From Saprospiraceae bacterium (GTDB lineage Bacteria; Bacteroidota; Bacteroidia; Chitinophagales; Saprospiraceae): 64,000 bases of DNA. The translations under genes were made by a program, and so were the position numbers. This document shows, piece after piece, positions 28,257 through 37,695 of the stretch (its first letter is position 1; the number at the start of each line of letters is the position of its first letter). The notes under the pieces were generated by a model. The model was not told where the DNA came from. It ran no database searches and was given only the letters and a program-made list of their open reading frames with translations. Where the stretch lies: assembly GCA_016709995.1 (NCBI GenBank), contig JADJLQ010000003.1, positions 476,724 to 540,723 on the forward strand. The letters run 5' to 3'.

Positions 28257-29210
28257 ATGAAAAAGAACCGGAGAGCATTTATCAATCAATTGACTACCAT
28301 GAGTACCTTGCCTTTATTAGTTAAAAACCCGGAAGATATGTTGACCCACTCTGGCCTGCGGCCAAAAATTGGTTTTAATCTATTAGCCTGGTCCGCCGTG
28401 ATTTCGGATAAATTATATCCCGTGGTAGATAAATTAAAAACCCTGGGCTATGATGGGGTAGAGTGTGCGATGGACGAGAGAAATAAAGCAGTATATAAAA
28501 CATTTGGCAACCATATGGCTGATTTAGGTTTGCAGGCTACTGCCGTGTTAGCAGTAGGTGCTGATGAGAATCCTGTCAGCACTTCGGCCTTAGTCCGGGC
28601 GAAAGCGTTAGACCGATTGAAAGGTGCTATAGATTGTGCTCATGAACTTAATGCAAAAAATATCTGCGGTCCTTTTCATTCTGCGTTTGCTACGTTTACC
28701 CGAAAACCCCCGGAAGAACAAGAATATGCCTGGAGTGCTGAAGTGCTACATGAGGCTGGGGTATATGCGGCTTCGGCTCAAATCACACTTACCCTGGAAG
28801 CGCTCAATCGATTCGAATGTTATTTATGCAACACGATGGATCAATTGAGCAAATTGGTAAATCAAGTGAATCATCCCAATGTAAAGGCCATGTTCGACAC
28901 CCATCACGCCAATATGGAAGAAAAAAAGTTTGCTGCAGCCTTAAAAAATATAGCACCACTGCTGGGCCATGTCCACATCAGCGAAAATGACAGAGGTACC
29001 CCCGGTGATGGACATATCCCCTGGGACGATACCTTTGCTACACTCGCTGCTATCAGGTACAAAGGCTGGCTGACGATAGAAGCTTTTACCCGCAATGATC
29101 CTAATTTTGCCAACGCGATCAACGTATGGCGCGAATATTCTAAACCATGGGATATGGCGGAACATGGGATTATTTTTATCAAGAGGATGATTAAAAAGCA
29201 TCAATTGTAA
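28257..29210 (+). CDS. Ketose 3-epimerase / hydroxypyruvate isomerase-like TIM barrel with Tat-type leader, second of three
   Basis: A 317-residue protein with KNRRAFINQL at the start, which matches the Tat pattern and suggests export. The four metal ligands of the D-tagatose/D-psicose 3-epimerase group are present: Glu181 (LTLEALNRF), Asp214 (MFDTHHANMEE), His240 (GHVHISENDRGTPGDGH) and Glu275 (WLTIEAF). The HISENDRGTPG motif is diagnostic for ketose 3-epimerase-like enzymes. The substrate, a free keto-sugar, cannot be named from sequence. The gene is 18 bp before the third isomerase gene. A periplasmic location would match the secreted ThuA and the membrane-bound propeller protein. Confidence 0.85.
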   Translation: MKKNRRAFINQLTTMSTLPLLVKNPEDMLTHSGLRPKIGFNLLAWSAVISDKLYPVVDKLKTLGYDGVECAMDERNKAVYKTFGNHMADLGLQATAVLAVGADENPVSTSALVRAKALDRLKGAIDCAHELNAKNICGPFHSAFATFTRKPPEEQEYAWSAEVLHEAGVYAASAQITLTLEALNRFECYLCNTMDQLSKLVNQVNHPNVKAMFDTHHANMEEKKFAAALKNIAPLLGHVHISENDRGTPGDGHIPWDDTFATLAAIRYKGWLTIEAFTRNDPNFANAINVWREYSKPWDMAEHGIIFIKRMIKKHQL

Positions 29211-29228
29211 AAATTTTATCCCTAATCC

Positions 29229-29828
29229 ATGATTAATAATTCAATCAGGTTTGGTGCAGAAGTATATACCTGGTATATGCATGAGAATGGTCTTACTCAT
29301 GCCGGAAAACTAGGTCATATGATTGAGATCACTGCCCAGGCAGGATTTAAAGGAATAGAACCTATTCATTATTGGATGGGAAATTTAAAAGATCCTGCAA
29401 GACTCAAAGACAAGCTGGCTGAACACCGTATAGCTTTGGCAGCCATAGCCCTTTGTTTAAAATGGAATGATCCAACCATTACTGAAGACGAAAAAAGAGA
29501 GACTACTGAAACAATTGAATTGCTCCGTCAATTCCCCGGAGCCTTGCTGTGCTTGGTTCAGATTCCTTCCGGTCGTCATGCTGTTCAGCAGCGGAGAAAA
29601 CAATTATTGGAACATCTTCATTCGACAGCAGCCCAAGCGGCCAATCACGGGATTCCTTCTTCTTTTCATCCTAATTCACCGCACCATTCGATTACCCGTA
29701 CTGAAGAAGATTATGATTTCCTGTTAGGCGGCCTGGATCCCACGGTTTGTGGATGGACTCCGGATGTAGGTCATATCATCAATGGGGGCATGGATCCCTT
29801 ACAAACTATGAAAAATATAAATCATTGA
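29229..29828 (+). CDS. TIM-barrel sugar isomerase-like protein, third of three, N-terminal part (frameshifted)
   Basis: A 199-residue fragment of an AP_endonuc_2-type barrel (FGAEVYTWYMHENGLTH, GFKGIEPIHYWMGNL, CGWTPDVGHIINGGMDP). It ends QTMKNINH because an A is missing from the A-run at 29811-29815. With one A added it reads QTMKKYKSLINHVHYKDWDG and continues into the next fragment. Metal ligands are seen in SSFHPNSP (His) and WTPDVGH (Asp/His). The full protein would be about 272 residues, usual for this family. No leader is visible. Confidence 0.8.
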   Translation: MINNSIRFGAEVYTWYMHENGLTHAGKLGHMIEITAQAGFKGIEPIHYWMGNLKDPARLKDKLAEHRIALAAIALCLKWNDPTITEDEKRETTETIELLRQFPGALLCLVQIPSGRHAVQQRRKQLLEHLHSTAAQAANHGIPSSFHPNSPHHSITRTEEDYDFLLGGLDPTVCGWTPDVGHIINGGMDPLQTMKNINH

Positions 29829-30046
29829 TCAATCATGTGCATTACAAAGATTGGGATGGCCAACCTGAGTTTGCCTTAATGGGTCATGGCAAGGTAGATT
29901 TTGTGGGCATCACCCAGTGGCTAGAGGAAATAAAATATAAAGGCTGGATCATATGTGAAGATGAAGGAAACGAAGCTTATGATCATCCCGACCAGGTGAC
30001 TTTACATGATGGTGCCTGGGTGAATAATAATTTAATACAAATCTGA
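29829..30046 (+). CDS. TIM-barrel sugar isomerase-like protein, C-terminal part
   Basis: This continues the third isomerase after the one-base deletion at 29811-29815. It contains INHVHYKDWDGQPEFALMGHG and GWIICEDEGNEA, the usual last metal-binding strand (Glu in CEDEG) of the barrel. It ends 6 bp before the alpha/beta hydrolase gene. It has no own start; the ATG at 29747 in this frame lies within the upstream part of the same gene. Confidence 0.78.
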
Positions 30047-30052
30047 GGTAGC

Positions 30053-30856
30053 ATGGCATATATCCTTACCAACGGAATTAAAATGTATTATGAGGTGCAT
30101 GGCGAAGGCCCTCCCTTATTACTGATTATGGGCATTACGGCCCCCGGAGCTGTGTGGGAAAAGCACTTAAACTACTGGAAAAGCTTTTTTAAGTGTATCG
30201 TAGCAGATAATCGGGGTGTTGGAAATTCTGACAAGCCCCCTGGTCCTTACAGCACTGAGCAAATGGCAGAGGATTATCATGGATTATTGGAAGCGCTGCA
30301 GGTATCTAAAGTAAGAGTAGTGGGGGTTTCTATGGGTAGCACCATCGCCATGCAATTATGCTTACGACATCCGGACGAAGTATCCTCCATGGTGTTGATG
30401 TGTCCCTGGGCCAGGTGTGATAGAATGGCAAGATCTATTTTCGAACATATGATTGCAATAAAGGGTAAATTGACTCCTGCTGAATTTGCCCGGTATATCC
30501 AATTGCTCATTTTTCATAAATCAAGCTGGGATCATGACGATGTCTACCAGGAAATGATAGATGGCCGATTAGCTGCCCAAGAGGATGAAAGCCCTCAGCC
30601 TTTTCATGCCTTAGAAGCCCAGGCTATAGCTTGTATGGAGCATGATGTGTTGAGTCAGTTGCACAATATTTTTCAGCCATGTTTGATCCTTGGAGGAAAG
30701 GCAGATATTTTTACTCCGGAATGGATGGCCAGGGAAGTTGCTGCAGCGATCCCGGGATCTGATTTACATCTTTATGATCACAGTGGGCATGCGTTTCATT
30801 GGGAAAATTTGGATGACTTTAATCGACGAGTCAAAGATTGGTTATTGCATCATTAA
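30053..30856 (+). CDS. Alpha/beta-hydrolase (lactonase/esterase-like), cytoplasmic
   Basis: A 267-residue hydrolase without a leader. The nucleophile elbow is GVSMGS (Ser93), the acid is Asp218 (LGGKADIFTPEW) and the base is His246 (YDHSGHAFHWE), with the oxyanion region MGITAPGAVW. It resembles 3-oxoadipate enol-lactonase and similar small hydrolases. In this operon it could open a sugar lactone made by the propeller dehydrogenase, but this is inferred. It ends the plus-strand operon and converges on the GH78 gene at 30922, with no obvious terminator between them. Confidence 0.8.
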   Translation: MAYILTNGIKMYYEVHGEGPPLLLIMGITAPGAVWEKHLNYWKSFFKCIVADNRGVGNSDKPPGPYSTEQMAEDYHGLLEALQVSKVRVVGVSMGSTIAMQLCLRHPDEVSSMVLMCPWARCDRMARSIFEHMIAIKGKLTPAEFARYIQLLIFHKSSWDHDDVYQEMIDGRLAAQEDESPQPFHALEAQAIACMEHDVLSQLHNIFQPCLILGGKADIFTPEWMAREVAAAIPGSDLHLYDHSGHAFHWENLDDFNRRVKDWLLHH

Positions 30857-30921
30857 TCTAGGTCATTCCTATTAGATGATCCTACTCTTGTATTATAGGT
30901 GATGTATGATCTATCTCCAGA

Positions 30922-33855
30922 TTATTTTCGTTTAGAAATGTCAGATACAAAAAAAGAATAAGAACCTGATCCTACTTCGAATATAGATTCATTTGAACCG
31001 GATGGAAGAGACCTAATCCTTTTGGTCTGAGACACCTGATTGCCTCCTTCTGTAATTATAGCGCCCGGACTGGCTGGGAGATAAACGATGGCTGTTGTAT
31101 TTGATGGCACTTTAATATCCAGGTGTAACCCTTCTTGTTTTTTTCGCCATGAAGAAGCAATGGTTCCATGTATCGTATTCACAGAGGCACTCACCCAATC
31201 AAGGTCATTCCCTGGAATATAAGGTTTGACGATAAATTTTTTAAATCCTGGACAGCTTTCATCAGGATTAATTCCAGCCAATACATTGTAAAACCAGGGA
31301 TCGATGGCAGCCCCTAACACTAAATGATTTTGTGATCCTCCATCGGTCCATTTCTCTGTAATGGTTGTGCGTCCGTTCCTAAGAGAATAGCCCCAACTGG
31401 GAAAATCTTTCTTGAGAGCCAATTTCCACACCAAGTCTTCTCGGCCTTTTTTGGTGAGCAAGTCTACCAAGTATTTCGTTCCCATATAGCCAGTGGACAA
31501 GTGGTCTTCATGTTTCTCTACAATATCATTTATTAGTGTACTCATAACGGACCTTTCTAATTCTTCCGGAACCATATCAAAAAAAAGAGGCCACGTTTGA
31601 GCGGATTGCGACTGGTCATCATAGTATCCTTCTTTTTTGTTAAGAAATCTACGGTTGAATGCATTCAATATTTCGCTCCTCAATAAATGAAATTTTTCTG
31701 CGTGTTCTTTTTTTCCCAGCACGCTTGCTATTTTTTCCATTATTTGTACATCATGGTAATAGAATGCGGTACTTATAGATAAAGGTAGCCCGGACCTGCT
31801 ACGATACCCTTCGGCTAATGAAAGATGGTCTCCCCATTGCGATTGCTGTAGATAACCAATCAGATTTGGCTCAAGTAATGTATCATTGAAAAGGGGATTG
31901 CCGCCACTTTCTTTTGGCTGAATGTCTGAGTTACCCTGTCTTGCCAGGTAATTCATATATTTTAAAATAGCCTCATAATTCTCTTTGAGCACAGCGGTGT
32001 CCCCACAAAAAATGTATAGATACCAAGGCATGATTACAAATGAGGAACTCCACACCATATCCTCCTCTATTCCTGCACGGGGGACTATAAAGCTTACACG
32101 ACCTTGACGATCCTGCTGGTCTCTATAATCCCTTAACCATTTTGTATATAATTTCTGGATATTCAAATTCAGCATTGCCTCCTGGGAAGACATCAGTACA
32201 TCAGCGCCCCATCCCTGTCGTTCAGGCCGTTGGGTATCATCAGTCGGAACCCCCATCTGTACATTACATCGTTGGGATTGAACCATACAAAGGTGAATGC
32301 GGTTGATAAGGTCATTGCTGCAGGTAAAGCTACCGGTAGGAGCAACGCTGGTATGAACAAACCGACCCTCCAGGGTTTCCAATGAGGGGGTGCCGGAATA
32401 CCCAGTTACTTCAATAAACTGAAAACCATGATAGGTAAAACGGGGTTCGAAAATCTCCTCTCCCTCACCTTTTAGAATATAATGATCTTCCTGAAGGGCA
32501 GCATTTGAACTGGAAGGATCAATCATTCCATTGACATGAATCTTCTCGGCAAATCGCAATTTAACTAGGGTGCCTGCAGGTCCCTTCAGTTTAAGTTTCA
32601 CCCAGCCGGTAATATTCTGTCCAAGGTCAAAAACAAAAGTATCTCTTTTTGGTTTTGTGAATCCTACGGGGTTAATGATTTGGGTTACTTTGCCAGGCTC
32701 GTGCATGGATGACGAAAGTTTTCCGCCAGGTGAGGGCACCGAATTAGCCGGACTCCATGACCGGTCATCGAACCCAGATTTGTCCCAGCCCTGTTGTTCT
32801 AATCGGGCATCATAATGTTCACCATCAAACAGGCAATTAAAGGTAATCGGTCCCCAGGAAGATTTCCAGTTTCGGTTTGTTATTACCTGGGATATGCTAC
32901 CATCAGAATATTCTATCATTAGCTGAAGGATTACACGAGGTGATCCGTACCATTGCATCTGCCAACCCCAGTATTTCTTTTGGCCATTAAACCAGCCATT
33001 GCCCAGCATAATCCCAAGAGCATTGATCCCTGAATTCAGTTCGGAAGTTACATCATAGGTATCATAAAGGATGCGTTTGCGAAAATCGGTCTTTGACGGA
33101 GTAAGGACATTTTGTCCAACCTTTGCCCCATTTAAACGGAGTTCATATAATCCCAGGCCAGAAATAAATAACCTTGCTCGGCGGACTTTTTTTTCAACCC
33201 GGAATTCATGGCGAAATAAAGGAGACCTGGATTCAGGAATAACTTTTTGTACTTCTTCTGACCAGCTACGGGAAGTGAAGGTATTTACATCAGCCCGTAT
33301 TTCGCCTGGCTCCCCCCTGCCTATCCAATCTGCTGTCCAGTCCTTCTGATCAAATAATCCGGTGTTGAAAGTGCCGGTTTTTCCATAGGGAAGGATCTTA
33401 CCCGAATCCTCCCTGATATGTACCTTCCAGTAATATTCTTTGTTGCTTTCAAGAGGAAGCCCTTGATACGTGATATGAGCTGATTGATCTGAAGCCACCC
33501 AGTTTGTATTCCACATATCGCCTTTCTCAGTATTAATCATGTCCATGCTTGACGCCACCAGTATCTGGTAAGCAGTTTGCCTGCGTGCCCTACCATCCAA
33601 TTCAACAATCCAGGTAAAACGTGGCTTTGGTATATCCAGAGCTATAGGGGCCGGATCATATTCGACCATGAGACCATTTTCAGGCATTTTCAACAACCAT
33701 TGCTTGTAATTCTGTTTCATATTTTGCAACTGAGAATCTAGTGCCGGCATGTTTTGTCCGAACATTCGGACAGAATAAGTCAAGGTAAAAAGTAAAATGC
33801 CAAAGGTCAAGCGTTTAATGAACCCATCTAGTGTAAATGATATCTTTTGTTTCAT
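30922..33855 (-). CDS. GH78 alpha-L-rhamnosidase, secreted
   Basis: A 977-residue GH78 enzyme that removes terminal alpha-L-rhamnose by inversion. After a leader (about 1-33, ending RMFGQ) come the N-terminal beta-sandwich domains (ELRLNGAKVGQNVLTPSKTD, ALGIMLGNGWFN), the (alpha/alpha)6 catalytic barrel and the C-terminal domain. The acidic catalytic motif reads TDDTQRPERQGWGAD (538-552). A second family landmark, TTITEKWTDGGSQNH, contains the catalytic Glu. The length is usual for the family. It is the last gene of the second minus-strand cluster. Confidence 0.93.
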   Translation of the reverse strand: MKQKISFTLDGFIKRLTFGILLFTLTYSVRMFGQNMPALDSQLQNMKQNYKQWLLKMPENGLMVEYDPAPIALDIPKPRFTWIVELDGRARRQTAYQILVASSMDMINTEKGDMWNTNWVASDQSAHITYQGLPLESNKEYYWKVHIREDSGKILPYGKTGTFNTGLFDQKDWTADWIGRGEPGEIRADVNTFTSRSWSEEVQKVIPESRSPLFRHEFRVEKKVRRARLFISGLGLYELRLNGAKVGQNVLTPSKTDFRKRILYDTYDVTSELNSGINALGIMLGNGWFNGQKKYWGWQMQWYGSPRVILQLMIEYSDGSISQVITNRNWKSSWGPITFNCLFDGEHYDARLEQQGWDKSGFDDRSWSPANSVPSPGGKLSSSMHEPGKVTQIINPVGFTKPKRDTFVFDLGQNITGWVKLKLKGPAGTLVKLRFAEKIHVNGMIDPSSSNAALQEDHYILKGEGEEIFEPRFTYHGFQFIEVTGYSGTPSLETLEGRFVHTSVAPTGSFTCSNDLINRIHLCMVQSQRCNVQMGVPTDDTQRPERQGWGADVLMSSQEAMLNLNIQKLYTKWLRDYRDQQDRQGRVSFIVPRAGIEEDMVWSSSFVIMPWYLYIFCGDTAVLKENYEAILKYMNYLARQGNSDIQPKESGGNPLFNDTLLEPNLIGYLQQSQWGDHLSLAEGYRSRSGLPLSISTAFYYHDVQIMEKIASVLGKKEHAEKFHLLRSEILNAFNRRFLNKKEGYYDDQSQSAQTWPLFFDMVPEELERSVMSTLINDIVEKHEDHLSTGYMGTKYLVDLLTKKGREDLVWKLALKKDFPSWGYSLRNGRTTITEKWTDGGSQNHLVLGAAIDPWFYNVLAGINPDESCPGFKKFIVKPYIPGNDLDWVSASVNTIHGTIASSWRKKQEGLHLDIKVPSNTTAIVYLPASPGAIITEGGNQVSQTKRIRSLPSGSNESIFEVGSGSYSFFVSDISKRK

Positions 33856-34089
33856 TCCGAATTATTGTTAAAGCTGAACGAGTATCAAGTTAACCATATT
33901 ATAGACATTTTCTCCATAAGGACGCAACCAACACGGCACAGAGCGACGCAGCAAAGCGATTTTGTGTATTAAAATTAACCAGATTTTTTCGTAGTGACTT
34001 TTGAGTCGTTTTGGAAAATCTCACCAGCCCCCTAAATAACTGGACAGGGTTTAACTAAAAATAGTTTTAAGACCTAAATTTCTTAGATC

Positions 34090-34240
34090 ATGAATAAAGG
34101 CAGAAAAAATTGGAATCCCAAAGAGAAGCTATAAGTGCTTACGTATCTTCACAAAAATAAGATCTTAAGAAAAATAGGTTACTAAAAGAGATTAGAGAAT
34201 TAAAAGCTAAAGTATTAAAGTGTCGTGGGAATAATACAAA
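34090..34240 (+). mobile_element. Degenerate remnant of an IS3-type OrfA, within the 415-bp gap 33856-34270
   Basis: A plus-strand start reads MNKGRKNWNPKEK, as in Bacteroidota IS3-family OrfA. Stops and frame changes follow, then a zipper-like LLKEIRELKAKVL. No OrfB or inverted repeats were found. It appears to be a short relic; the remaining intergenic DNA shows nothing I recognise. Confidence 0.4.
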
Positions 34241-34270
34241 AAGTAACTTGGTAATACATTTCAATATATA

Positions 34271-36178
34271 TCATTTTAAATCTTTCAAAGGAAGTTGGGG
34301 AGACGGCACGTAACCTTTTTCAATGAGATCAATAAATCCTAAGAGTGCACCCCAATTATAAAATGCATCACTCCAAGTTTCGGCTTCACCTCCTCGTCCG
34401 TTATCGGCATGATAATTTTCGCACACATGACGCTCCTCCAGCCAGGTTTTCAAAAGCAGGTTTTTGGATTTTTCGACCAGGTCTTTTTTGGCATCAGGCA
34501 AATCGTAATTTCTCATGCCGAGGTACACCAGGAAATTCAGTGGTGCCCAGATCCTGCCTCTCCAGTAATGGTTGTCTTTATACGCTGTGTCATTGCGGGC
34601 AATGGATGGCATGATATAGTCTCCCCAGAATTCATCAGCATTATAAAAATGTTCCTTGATCATCCGCGAGGCTTGATCCTGATCCGGTACTTTAGCCAAC
34701 AGGGGGTAAAATAATGTTGGAGATAATCGGTAACTGAATTGTCCGGTGACCAGGTCCTTATTCAAGTATAGGCCAAATTGATCGACCCAGAGTGTTTGAA
34801 GCTTTTTTGAATACTTCTCAGCCCTTGCTGCTAATTCTTTTGCATCATCCGTTTTTCCCAAAATATCAGCTATCTCAGCCAGACTCCGACAATCGGCAAT
34901 GTAAAGGCTCATTAAACCCACATCCGCTAGTAGCATACGATGGCTGGTGGTATCAAAGACCGCATCGTCCCACATCGGAGAATTATCCATTCCAGATTCC
35001 CATTTAGCTGCCTTCATTTTTCCAGATTCAGTTGCCGAACGGGATTTACTATTGCCATAATCATAAGGATCAGTACCATGTACAAGGTATCCATCAATAT
35101 CTCTGTTAGCCGCCCGCCAACGGTTCCAGCTCAGTAATTCATTGTATACTTCTTGCAAGAACCACTTTTCCTGATATTTTTTATAAATCTCCCTTACAAC
35201 AATGGATCCGACTTGAGGCTCTGTACGGTCCTCACTCTTATGCCCGTGCTGAGTATTATTTGGAATAAACCCTTTTTTTGTAATCTCCTTTGTTATTGCA
35301 ATCGCATTGGCATAAGCCAGGTCCTTGTTGTCCAGCGATAACATATATGCTGCAAAATAAGTGTCCCACCCAAATAATACCCAATCATTAGAAAACGTAC
35401 GGCTCACAGGATTAATAACCCTATTGTTATTGGGATCAAAAATGGTTGTCCAGGCTAGTACAGTTTGCATTGCATCGAATACTTCCGGTGACTTACTATA
35501 TTTCAACCTTTCAGATTCAAATTTCACTTTCGCTTTTTTAATAATATCCTCAATTTCTTCCTGCGACTTCCGCATGCCGGCAGATATGGCGATGTTTTTA
35601 TCCAGAGCAACGTGTAAAGAGTTGGAAGTTGTGGTTGGTTTATTTTCATTGATATACACTTTAATTGTGCTCGACTGAGTTTGACCGATAATTACATTCT
35701 GATCGATTTTTATTTCAGCTTTTCTATCCCAAAGTACCCGGGGCTCAATTACCAGTGTATCTCGAGGCATTGATTTCAATGGGCTTATCAGTAGAAATAA
35801 TTCATTTTTCAAAGCAGCGCTTTGCACCCTAAGTTTAATATTATGCCACTCTACTTCAAGTTCTGTATAAGATCCATCGTAAGCATGTGGTCCGGCAATA
35901 ACCCTCTCTTTGCTTCCAAAATGATCTCTGCCAATTAAAGTTTCCTCAAGCACATTACCAGATTGGTCTTTTAGTGCAAGATTGATGGCAAAACATTCGG
36001 GCAGTAAGACATGCGACAATACGCTACGGGTATTCCAGGTATTCCAGCTCTTGCAGAGCCTGTCATTCATTTCGCTCAATTCCTTTCCTGTATAATTAAC
36101 CTGCTTTTTCTCCAGATTACAGGAAACAAAGAATAGCAGTGTGAAAAAAATCAGAAAAATAATTTTCATTCTGTACAT
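34271..36178 (-). CDS. GH63-like (MGH1-type, clan GH-G) glycoside hydrolase lipoprotein
   Basis: A 635-residue lipoprotein (LFFVSC, Cys20). After an N-terminal beta-domain (about 30-200) comes an (alpha/alpha)6 barrel with the landmarks WDTYFAAYML (271-280, Asp272), KWESGMDNSPMWDD, NHYWRGRIWAPLNF and TWSDAFYNWGALLG. These belong to GH63/GH37-type inverting glucosidases and mannosylglycerate hydrolases. The probable acid and base are Asp272 and a Glu near the C-terminal GEAETWSD. The substrate is probably an alpha-glucose- or alpha-mannose-type linkage. It sits 12 bp after the DUF3863-like gene. Confidence 0.75.
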   Translation of the reverse strand: MYRMKIIFLIFFTLLFFVSCNLEKKQVNYTGKELSEMNDRLCKSWNTWNTRSVLSHVLLPECFAINLALKDQSGNVLEETLIGRDHFGSKERVIAGPHAYDGSYTELEVEWHNIKLRVQSAALKNELFLLISPLKSMPRDTLVIEPRVLWDRKAEIKIDQNVIIGQTQSSTIKVYINENKPTTTSNSLHVALDKNIAISAGMRKSQEEIEDIIKKAKVKFESERLKYSKSPEVFDAMQTVLAWTTIFDPNNNRVINPVSRTFSNDWVLFGWDTYFAAYMLSLDNKDLAYANAIAITKEITKKGFIPNNTQHGHKSEDRTEPQVGSIVVREIYKKYQEKWFLQEVYNELLSWNRWRAANRDIDGYLVHGTDPYDYGNSKSRSATESGKMKAAKWESGMDNSPMWDDAVFDTTSHRMLLADVGLMSLYIADCRSLAEIADILGKTDDAKELAARAEKYSKKLQTLWVDQFGLYLNKDLVTGQFSYRLSPTLFYPLLAKVPDQDQASRMIKEHFYNADEFWGDYIMPSIARNDTAYKDNHYWRGRIWAPLNFLVYLGMRNYDLPDAKKDLVEKSKNLLLKTWLEERHVCENYHADNGRGGEAETWSDAFYNWGALLGFIDLIEKGYVPSPQLPLKDLK

Positions 36179-36190
36179 GCTCCTTAAAGT

Positions 36191-37621
36191 TTATTTTTTT
36201 AATAATTTCGGATACCTGCGTTTGATCAGTTTCAATTCTTCATGACTTAATCGCTCGATTTCAATGGGTTTATCCTGCGGGCGGGTTCCTTTTTGGTTCA
36301 GCCGATTCATTAAACTCCAATTGCGGATATGCTCTCCTGATTTTGGGTCAGGTGGTTCTTGAGCGCTCAGGTCATAACGGGTAAAATCTATTACTTTTTG
36401 AGGAGAATTATCTAACGAATTTTTTAAAAAGGCCAATCTGAAATCTTTGTTCATAAACCATCTGACTTCCAACGCAGAATCCGACCCGCAAATACCTGAG
36501 CCACGTTGGACAAATTGATAGTTTAGATCTTTATTATTTTTGAAGTGTTCCCTCCAGATCATTCCAAACTCTCCATGGGTGATACATGTAGCATTAGGCC
36601 AGCGCTTACGCATCTCGCTCAGCCATATCTCCATTCCTTCCATACCGTTGCGTCCGTTATAACCATAAATTTTTCTTGCTTCAACCAAGCTCATCTCCCA
36701 AGTACAGGTCACCCATGCAAATTTATTGAGCGCGAATCCTCTATCGAAATGCGCGGCAGTAGTGGCTAACATTTCCCTCGTGCCGATCTCCGTACCTTGA
36801 CGGAGAATCGTCTCAATAGGTCCAACGCCCTGCCGACTACCACATCTTATTCCATTGATAAACTTAGCACCGGGATAGGTGGCATTCACAAAATCAACGG
36901 TCCAGCCATCCAGGTTCACACAATCTATAAAATCTTTTTTGCCTTGTGCCGGCTTGCAAAAATGCTCTGAAGAAGGATAATAAGGATAAGATATGGATCC
37001 TTCACCGTCACCATTGTCCACTGAATACTGGCTCCAGATATTCCCCTGGCACACATGAATTCCTTCTATTTCTGAAAGATACCTGAGGTTTTCAGCTGAG
37101 AGAAAGCCTGCAATCACAGAAAGAGGGCGATAGCCATCGCCAACCATATCTGAAACCATCTTTAACCCATCACGTAAGTCACGGTTAACCTGATCTCGTG
37201 TATTATACATATTGGCAAAATAAGCGCCTGGAATAAAAGTGATCTCATCCCCATATTTTTTGTGGTAGGAAACAACCAGTTTCTTCAATTCGCGATAATT
37301 TGGACGATCATCCTTTAAAGCAAGCCAGCTAAAGGCCCAGGTAATCCTGGCGCCTGGCCAAGCCTTTGCGATAGTTTCCCGGAAAATCTGTGCCTCAGCC
37401 GGATTGTGCACGCTTGATTCATCAGGACCGGATGCTGAATCCCTAGATGTTTCAATCTGGCGGACACGTACAACCGTACTTAGTGTAAAAAAACGGTTTC
37501 CCATTAATTGAATTCCGGGGTTTTCCTGAGCGGTCACTTTTTCACAAAAAGACCATTGGATCGTAATGCTCAGAGAGAGTATCACGAAAATTTCCTTCAA
37601 CAATTTTTCAATCTTTTTCAT
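36191..37621 (-). CDS. Secreted DUF3863-like protein, possibly a deacetylase- or hydrolase-fold enzyme
   Basis: A 476-residue protein with a leader (about 1-31, ending EKVTAQ). The body (HNPAEAQIFRETIAKAWPGA, YGDEITFIPGAYFANMYNTR, YLSEIEGIHVCQGNIWSQYS, NGIRCGSRQGVGPIE, THGEFGMIW) resembles the DUF3863/DUF3864 proteins found in Bacteroidota glycan loci. The pattern of searching a day-by-day barrel (YRELKKLVVSYHKKYG) recalls polysaccharide-deacetylase-type folds, but I cannot name catalytic residues with confidence. It is 12 bp from the GH63-like gene, so it is likely co-expressed with GH106 and GH78. Confidence 0.5.
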   Translation of the reverse strand: MKKIEKLLKEIFVILSLSITIQWSFCEKVTAQENPGIQLMGNRFFTLSTVVRVRQIETSRDSASGPDESSVHNPAEAQIFRETIAKAWPGARITWAFSWLALKDDRPNYRELKKLVVSYHKKYGDEITFIPGAYFANMYNTRDQVNRDLRDGLKMVSDMVGDGYRPLSVIAGFLSAENLRYLSEIEGIHVCQGNIWSQYSVDNGDGEGSISYPYYPSSEHFCKPAQGKKDFIDCVNLDGWTVDFVNATYPGAKFINGIRCGSRQGVGPIETILRQGTEIGTREMLATTAAHFDRGFALNKFAWVTCTWEMSLVEARKIYGYNGRNGMEGMEIWLSEMRKRWPNATCITHGEFGMIWREHFKNNKDLNYQFVQRGSGICGSDSALEVRWFMNKDFRLAFLKNSLDNSPQKVIDFTRYDLSAQEPPDPKSGEHIRNWSLMNRLNQKGTRPQDKPIEIERLSHEELKLIKRRYPKLLKK

Positions 37622-37695
37622 ATTTCATGGCTATTAAAGAGTACCAATATAAAACTTCGTGCATCTTCTCTATTCTAACTAATCTGCGTGTTTCT

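Noticed and set aside
33940..33970. Possible tRNA or small RNA in the GC-richer patch near 33940
   Set aside because: No cloverleaf or promoter-like signals could be drawn; nothing supports an RNA gene.
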